NCBI GenBank assembly: GCA_034698045.1
Contig: JAQGAU010000209.1
Span: 1-34,471 of the forward strand
Direction of reading: 5' to 3'
Length of the DNA: 34,471 nt
Source: Paramacrobiotus richtersi
Taxonomy: Eukaryota; Tardigrada; Eutardigrada; Parachela; Macrobiotidae
Within the stretch, counting starts at the first letter, position 1. Each line of letters begins with the position of its first letter. The notes beneath the pieces are model-generated. The model was not told the DNA's origin, did no database searches, and saw only the letters and a list, made by a program, of their open reading frames with translations. Made by a program: the position numbers and the translations under genes. Positions 27,986-34,471 of the stretch are shown one piece after another.

Positions 27986-30900
27986 TTACAAACAAACAGT
28001 AATCTGCAAAGATTTCCCGTAGGTGTCCCGGGCCAGGGTTAGCAAAGTATGCAAGGTGAGTTTGGTCAGCTTCTGTAGGTCTATCTCGGTCACGTTGTTG
28101 GTAGTCCATCGGCATCCGCGGTAATGTACGTTGGTGCGCGGGTCAGCAGACTGCCTTTGGTTGAGGACCTGCAAATCAAACGAACTCGGGCATTCGATTG
28201 CGTGATGACCGTTACCAGAAACCCGTGCAAAATTTCGCCAACTGAAAGCAAACTCATCTATATCCAAGCCAAAGAAACATGAAAATCCAACGACGAACTA
28301 AAAAAAATCTTTCATCATCGTCAACTCACAAATCGAACACTAACCACTACTTTCCTGTAACAATTATTTAGAATCGTCGTTAGATGGACGGCTCCAGTAC
28401 GAATCTATGTTTTCATTACGGTTGAAAACCTCCCAGTATTCAAGTGGTACGAATAGTACTAAATTAGTACTATTCTTCCTAGTACCAAATTAGTCCTATT
28501 AGTAGTACTAATACTTGCGTAGTACCGCTGTACTCGCTTGGGTGACACATGTTTTTCACAAATCTACACCTACATCCGTCAGCGGGAAGTTGTAGCGCGT
28601 GGTGCTCATCCACGCCGACAACTGCTGGAGCTCCGCTGCTTCCAAAGCAGGCAAACTGTCATTCATCCGTTGCCACATGTCTTGAACGGTAATTCTTTGC
28701 CCCGCAGCAACAAGTCCTTTGACAATTCGTACATAAGTCGATGGCGAGAGATCACTAGGCAGGAAATCCATCCAGATGTTCCGTAGCACCAGTATCTGGC
28801 AGACGCCTGCCACTCCATTCAGTTCCCCAACAACATGCTGCAGCATTGTTGAATTATCTGGTGTGAGCGACGATCCTAAATGGATTACGCTGTACATAGC
28901 AACCAACCAACCAACCAACATGCTGCAGCAGTCCAGCAAAGCTGGGCATAGCAAAAGTCGTAGACCACTGTGTATTCCACCTGACCCTGTCCAACACTAT
29001 CGTCTCTACCGCACCGTGCAGGCCCTTTTCAAGAAATCCCCGAACCAGCCGACCTCCGCATAACAGCTCATCTCCGCGACAATCGACGCGCGCGTGGATG
29101 ACAATCTTGGTGTGGGGTGTCCAGCAGTGGTGCAAACTGGACACGGACGTCACGGTCTGGTCATCTTCTTTGTAACAGATTTCCACTACACGGGTCATGC
29201 ACGGCAAAGTGATCATCGCATCCCACTGAGCGCACACCCGACGAAGCATGGTCCGCTCTAAACTGTTAAAATCCCCAGACACACTAGCCAGTATAGGTTT
29301 CGGAAGTAGTTGGATCCCGATATCCGCAGCGGACCAGGTGTCATAGGCTTTGGGTACCGGTTGTGGCATCGGAAACAGGTCCTCTTCGGACTCGAAATCT
29401 TCATCACCCTTGCACCGGTCTGCCGCCTGTTGCAGTAAGCAAATGATCACGTCTCCCTACAAAACGATGATTATCAAGCTGTAGTGCATATCGTGAATGG
29501 CAGTGGCTAAAAAAAAGTCGGACCGGAAATCTTATGCAGACATTATAAAGGCTTAAGGCAACTGTCCTTTTCCTTTAGGTTAAGTAAGTTTCGGGGTGTA
29601 TTTTGCGTGTGTCTAAAACGATAAAACAGGATGGGATATTGGTTGTGGTGGTCAAAGGCCTGAGATAAATGAATGTGAAAACGATTTGTGCGCGCAATGA
29701 CAGGATGCTGCGCAAACCCTGAAAAAAGTCTAAACATAAACGCCTCTGTGTAACGCGGGAGTGGACTCCTATCCGGAACCAGCTGGTTTTGTTCGCAAGG
29801 ATGGAAAGCGCCGGATGGGGCCACACGGATGAACTGGTTTCGAGGACAGCCTTTGGTTTGGGATGCGGTTTGTGGTAACTTACATCAACACCACGTCTAA
29901 ATGTGCGGGAGCAGCAGCGAAAAAGGCGGCCGTGGCCAAGAAACGCCTTTATCGTACTATATTGGACCGTCGTATTTCTTGTTCCGCTGGCTCGCAAGTC
30001 TTTTGGAGTGTGGTGTGGGGTTGCAGTTGTTTTGTATAAGGAAATAGGTAAACGGTCGTTTTTACGGACAGGTGAAAGAAGATCGACTTGTTTTTTTGTT
30101 TAAGCATGGAACTAATGCGCGGTTATTTTAGTTTGATCTTGGCTACTGTCCCTTCTCGTGCCAACTGGAACAAATATTTTATTTTATTTTTGAATATTTT
30201 ATTGTGTAACATGCTTTCTGGGCTAAAAAAATGCCAAAAAAATGAACATAAACCCAAGTACCAGAAGTCTCGTTTGTAAACTAGAAACCAAAACATACTG
30301 AAACTAAAGAACCATCGCCTTTAATGTTTAATGGGTTTACCTCTACTAGTACAGGAACCGTGATTCCTCTTACACAAGCAGACCATAGCCTGGGAAGAAT
30401 AGATACTTATAAATAATCAAAAACTCAAAGGACAACTCAAAAGACCTTAGCTACTATCATCTATCACGCACTTAAAAAAAAAGCAGTTACATAGTCAAGA
30501 GAATCGGATATCATGAGAGCGAATCAAAATAATCAGAATGAACATGTAAACGAATCCACTGAAGCCTTAAACCATATTCGATGGTTGCGCAACATCCGGT
30601 CGTTGCGCGCACAAATCGTGCTCGTATTCATATATGTTGGTCTTAGTGACCACCAAAATCTATATCGCTTCCTGCTTTGCATTCAGACAGGGCACGCGCA
30701 AGATTTCCCCAGAAGCATACTGAAACTTAGGAAAACCCGTCTTAACCAAAACAATAAGAAATGCAGTTCGCAAGGTCTAAAAGTAAGAAATCACATCATT
30801 TCCCATGGAAAAATAAACTCCGGTTTTCAGACAAAGTCGTTCGCTGATCCGAAAAACCCCCAGTCGACACAGAGCTTTCCTCGCCGCTGTTTAGTTCAGC

Positions 30901-31640
30901 GCAAGGCGACGAAAATAAGGAATTATAATTAAAAAAATACGGTAACACCTACGGTACGTCTGCGGATCCGTCTGGAACCTGTAGCGGAATCCATTACCAA
31001 CTCCAGAAATATATTCGAGTGATTTGTCGTCCATGCGGATCGCCCAGACGATTGCCCCAGTACTTGTCCTAGTACAGAACCTGTTCCACTTGATTATGTG
31101 ATTCAAAGCATCCACAATCTCTTTGCACGACGCAGCTCCGCGCGAATACTCCTTAGGCAGATCCGCGCTTCGGATCATAAACTGCTCATCCTGCACGCGC
31201 AGCTGGTTCGGCTGCGACTTTGTAGGCGGTAGCCGAACTCGCTTTATCGAGACAAAGAACGTGATCTCTGCTCCGGGAAGCACAACTCGAACTAAAGTAC
31301 TTGCCTTCATGTACAGGACATGCTGCATGATTACCACGCCAGGGTACCACGTCCGTGGTTCCTCAGCATTTAGACGTACAAGCACCTCGACAGGTAACGG
31401 AAATTCGGTTCCCTGGTCCGTGTGTAGATTTACTCGACTTCTGTGCAGATAGATCTCCCCAAACGGCACAAACCGGGACTGCACTGGGCCACTGCATGCC
31501 CACTCAATGATGAGGCCGCCGGTTGAACAGTCAACAATCTTCCCCTGTTGTAGCAAACCGTTTGTCCCTCGCACCTCAACCTTGTTCGTTCCTGGCCCAT
31601 CTATCAGAGGTTGATCCATTTGTTCAGAAGATGTTGTCAT
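27986..31640 (-). CDS. F-box-like multi-exon gene with Tudor-like N-terminal modules
   Basis: Exons: 31640-30949 (ATG at 31640), 29456-28920, 28837-28570 and 28257-27986. The last three join cleanly in phases 0 and 1. The first ends in phase 2, so an exon between 29470 and 30948 is missing or the first exon has another end. The N-terminal exon has two strand-rich modules: GLLQQGKIVDCSTGGLIIEW with FVPFGEI, then EPRTWYPGVVIMQH with VRVVLPGAEI. These recall Tudor-like folds. The second exon has LLPKPILASVSGDFNSLERT followed by MLRRVCAQWD, the shape of an F-box (docking to SCF ubiquitin ligases). The C-terminal part looks like helical repeats without a clear name. From memory, this arrangement resembles a family expanded in tardigrades. 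The presumed intron 1 carries an old inverted-repeat element. Confidence 0.6.
28440..28535. repeat. AGTACTA-type simple repeat tract
   Basis: A run of AGTACTA, TAGTACC and related words fills about 28440-28535, inside the last intron of the F-box-like gene. It is self-complementary and probably a degenerate microsatellite. Confidence 0.5.
29568..30760. mobile_element. Old inverted-repeat element, about 1.2 kb, inside the F-box-like gene
   Basis: The arm at about 29568-29730 recurs inverted at about 30590-30760. The best-kept core is CGATTTGTGCGCGCAA followed by GAC-GGATG and TGCGCAA. The arms differ at many positions and by several gaps, so the element is old. The 0.86 kb between them shows no transposase. 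Ends and target duplication could not be fixed. Open frames across the arms translate into similar peptides on opposite strands only because the DNA is repeated. Confidence 0.55.
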
Positions 31641-32072
31641 GGGCGCTAGAACGCACCTTTTGACGTTCGAAGGCCTTGTCGCATGGACGTACCACTAGTC
31701 AAAGGCGTGAAACGAACCAGACTCTTACTTACTCAGACGGGCAGTCACTCCCAAAGCTGCGGCAGATAAAATTTGCAGAATGAACTCACAAAATACTGCC
31801 GAACTAATGTAAGGATCGTTTTACGAAATAGAAAAGCGAATTTGCACCGCGCAAGGTGACGTGTAGTTCATCGTGATTAACCATGATTTCCAGTTTTCTG
31901 TCTAACTCTTGGCGCCGTTTGTGCATGCAGTGTACGAAGCCCTTTGCTTGTTGAAACAGAATGAAAGCCTATTATGCAACCATCTAAGGTGTAGAAACAA
32001 TGACGCCATCCTATCACTTTGATGTGATTTATTGGGCAAATGCCACTACAAAAATGCAACTAATGAGACAGG
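31641..32072. other. Spacer between the F-box-like gene and the edge-gene copy
   Basis: Probable promoter region of the minus-strand gene starting at 31640. I see no coding sequence and no recognisable motif. Confidence 0.4.
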
Positions 32073-32411
32073 TTACTGAACCCCCTTGGGGGCGAACAGC
32101 CACTCACGCACCCCAATGTTGGGAGGCCAGTTCTTAGGAGTAAACATCCTCTCGGCCTGGTCAGCATACGAACCAACACGCGGAAGCAAACTATTCTTAC
32201 GGCCACCTTTAGCTACGTAAACAGAAACAAATCGAACACTGATGCCATTCGCCTCGATAACCGTCTTCAAGTCCAGCTCGTATTCCTCGGCTGTCTTGTG
32301 GAGAGTTTTCTCCAGCGGGGGAATTCCAGGAGTTTTCTCCAGCGGGGGAATTCCATGCAGGCAGACGTCCTTCTTTTCCTTATCCGGTTTAGCAGTAGGT
32401 TTCATCCACAA
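32073..32411 (-). CDS. Small protein of unknown function, full-length or 3' exon; paralogue of 1-114
   Basis: The frame encodes about 111 residues ending in KNWPPNIGVREWLFAPKG. The first ATG is near 32405. The open frame reaches a few codons further up (about 32434), so the true start may be in an upstream exon. The N-terminal part is charged (KPDKEKKD) and contains a nine-residue tandem repeat, PGIPPLEKT-like, made by a 27-bp duplication at 32304-32357. The middle (VRFVSVYVAKGG) is strand-like. The last 37 residues match the fragment at 1-114 with good conservation. No domain family is recognised and no signal peptide is visible. Confidence 0.55.
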   Translation of the reverse strand: MWMKPTAKPDKEKKDVCLHGIPPLEKTPGIPPLEKTLHKTAEEYELDLKTVIEANGISVRFVSVYVAKGGRKNSLLPRVGSYADQAERMFTPKNWPPNIGVREWLFAPKGVQ

Positions 32412-34471
32412 TTTAGACGTAACGATATCACTTTAATGTTATCTTAGCAGTCCACTTACGGTATTTCTCGACACCAGAGGTGTTACGTGACGTGTCCTGG
32501 ATTATCATAACGTGTGCTATTTATGGGCAGGGTCTAAAACATGGCCCCGGCCTTGGCCGGTGGCCTAGGCCCTTGGCCCAGGCTACCAAAAGTCTGGGCA
32601 GGCCAGCGGCTAAAATCTGGCTACGGCCCCCATAAAATTAGGCCTTACAAAAACAGCGTTCCTTGTATTATTAAATTAGGATCGTACATAAATTCCCCCA
32701 TTTTTCCACTAAAGCTGAATGCATGTAGCCGGTGCACTGCCTTAGATTAGAATACTGGCTATGTCTGGTACTGACCATACCGTCCGGTCCATATGCAAAA
32801 AACGTATGATGCATCATAAGTCATATATATGACTTGTGTACTGTTTAAACTAGCTAAACTTGATAGTTCACGTAGCGATCCATACCAACTCGAAATATCA
32901 CAAGGAAGTTTAGTCTAGTACAAGTCCGACACTCCGACACGTTTCTCAGGTTTGTTTATCACAAAATCGTTTTCTAAACTTATTCATCCAGCGAATAAAA
33001 TAGAGCAACCGCGATATATTAAAAAAAAGCTCTTAAAGATCACTCTGGTCTCACCACTGGCGTCGGAAACACTCTGTAGAGCCTCTTTCTTGCGGAATCA
33101 TCCTGGTAGACCGCCGTAGTCTGCCATACTAACATTATAATAAACAACATATAATAGTTAACATTAATTAACTGCTAGTATAAGCATACTATTACTAGTA
33201 ACTGTCAATCAGTCATGCACCGAAACCGCTCGTCATTCCTCAGTCAAGAATAATACGCAACAAACTTTGCACCATCATCAATAGTTATTCTACTGAAAAA
33301 CCACACGTGAATTACTTTGTAGTGCTGGACTGCAGCAGCATGGAAATCGAAAACAACGGCTGATTAATGCTGCTCGTTATTTCCATTATGCGTTGCACTG
33401 CCCGCCATAATATCAGCAAGGCGTATTTTAGTCATATTTTCACAAAGAGAAATGTACGTTGTTTACACTGGATGATGAGCATCGTATCCATTCAGCTGCA
33501 AAGCGCAAACATTCCATCTAGCTGTGGTGCTGCTGTAAGCAGAGATAAGGAAATAACATCATTCCCTGCAATACAGTAGGCTTTCTTTTCCAAACCGACT
33601 CATGAGTACAGTATAAACTTTAAATGTCATGCCGCAAAAACCGATCATAAGCCGACGAGCCGTGTCAGGCATCTGCGTGAACGCCGCAATCTCGATCATA
33701 CCGCGCTGAAAAAAGTGGGTTTTTTGCCTTTAGTCTACTTCATGCTTGATTATAAGTCACTGTTTAGATTCGGATGCTATGAGGGGAATTCCATCCCTTT
33801 CCCACATATATGATATTGGAATGCTGACCCTTGTATATGACGTCCGCCCCTATAATACGGTATATTTCCTATTCTTGCCCTACATAAGCGCTCTAAGTGT
33901 GTATCCGCTGGCCAGTCTGACCAGTCGGATGTTGTGGTCAACATAAAGATCTTGCTATACACCCGTCTGTGTGCTCGTCCCCGTCGCAATGCCAGTGGTG
34001 CGACGAGTGCCTCAGTGCCCGAACATGCTCCTTTATGTGTTGTGGCAGTTCTGTTTATATAAATAATAATTCGTAGAAAAGTTTCAGAAACATTTTATGC
34101 TCTGCATGATATACGCAGCTATGATTTAGGAATGCCGTCAAAATCAGTTAACTGGAGGTACGTACGGGTCACTGGGGTCATAATAGTTTGTAAGTGGTAT
34201 TACCATAAATTTAATATACATCAATTATTACAATCAAGTATTATTAATTATTATCGAACCATTACTCATTGTCAGTGACTTTAGGGGTAACATGCCGGTA
34301 CGCTGTCTGTAGTTTTGGATGGGCTGACGGGTAATTTTTGGGTGCTTATGGCAGCAGTTACAGTACAAATTACACACTCTTACTAGTACGAATGTACTTA
34401 GGGTGGGTCTCGAATTCGAAGCGAATCTCGATACGGTACGGAGGCGTGGCTAAACGAAGATACGGTTCGCG
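32412..34471. other. Right-hand 2 kb: no gene seen; GGCC-rich patch
   Basis: At 32543-32612 there is an unusual patch of GGCC, GGCCC and CCAGGC words (short palindromes, partly self-complementary) in otherwise AT-rich DNA. The remaining open frames (32541-32750, 33367-33579, 33746-33946, 33777-33989) are short and without motifs. The last 70 bases contain overlapping CGAA/TACGG words that may belong to a repeat continuing beyond the window. Confidence 0.4.

Noticed and set aside
29575-30932. Similar peptides SLRAQIV..FIY on both strands, first taken for a conserved exon pair
   Set aside because: The similarity is explained by inverted DNA repeats of an old element, with stops and gaps.
1-34471. 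tRNA or rRNA genes, CRISPR arrays and bacterial-type operons
   Set aside because: No B-box-like GGTTCGA-type core with a plausible cloverleaf, no regular spacers, and introns are present throughout.
1-34471. Retroviral, LTR or other virus-like copies
   Set aside because: I saw no reverse transcriptase, integrase, capsid or envelope signature, and no long direct repeats of LTR type. The mobile elements seen are DNA-transposon-like.

Overview
The window looks like nuclear DNA of an invertebrate animal. The genes are split by short GT-AG introns (about 80-350 bp where no element has inserted), and they encode secreted immunoglobulin (Ig)-like proteins, a protein kinase, GTPase-like domains and an F-box-like protein. 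Non-autonomous DNA transposons fill the spaces between them. The gene at 27986-31640 resembles, from memory and not from a search, a family expanded in tardigrades (Hypsibius/Ramazzottius). A tardigrade is therefore my best guess, but it is unproven.

Layout. 1-114: C-terminal end of a small gene whose relative lies at 32073-32411 on the other strand. 212-521: foldback element. 872-13667: four copies of a gene for a secreted protein with two Ig domains. Copies A, B and C are on the minus strand and D is on the plus strand. B and C read intact. A is ruined in its last exon and D carries a stop codon and phase errors. C has a 1,026-bp MULE-like transposon with a 9-bp target duplication in intron 1. 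Inside the array, 6607-7006 is a spliced 72-residue secreted peptide with a C-C-CC-C-C cysteine pattern. Upstream of it lie two tandem copies of a roughly 450-bp promoter-containing unit.

15271-26027 (minus strand) is the most unusual part. A degenerate P-loop domain, a protein kinase and two tandem GTPase-like domains, closest in my reading to immunity-related GTPases (IRG), lie in one transcriptional direction. Their splice phases all match, so they probably form one fused gene. A second, decayed copy of the whole arrangement sits at 20780-26027. Its long intron is filled with a palindrome, an inverted-repeat pair, a TTAA-flanked MITE and a possible MULE transposase remnant.

26187-32411 holds a small ORF, degraded coding fragments, the F-box-like multi-exon gene (minus strand) with an old inverted-repeat element in its presumed first intron, and the second copy of the edge gene. 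From 32412 to the end I see no gene.

How they may work together: secreted, rapidly turning-over two-Ig proteins next to a kinase fused to IRG-like domains would suit a recognition-and-signalling immune locus. That link is inference from content and proximity only. No viral or retroviral copy was recognised.
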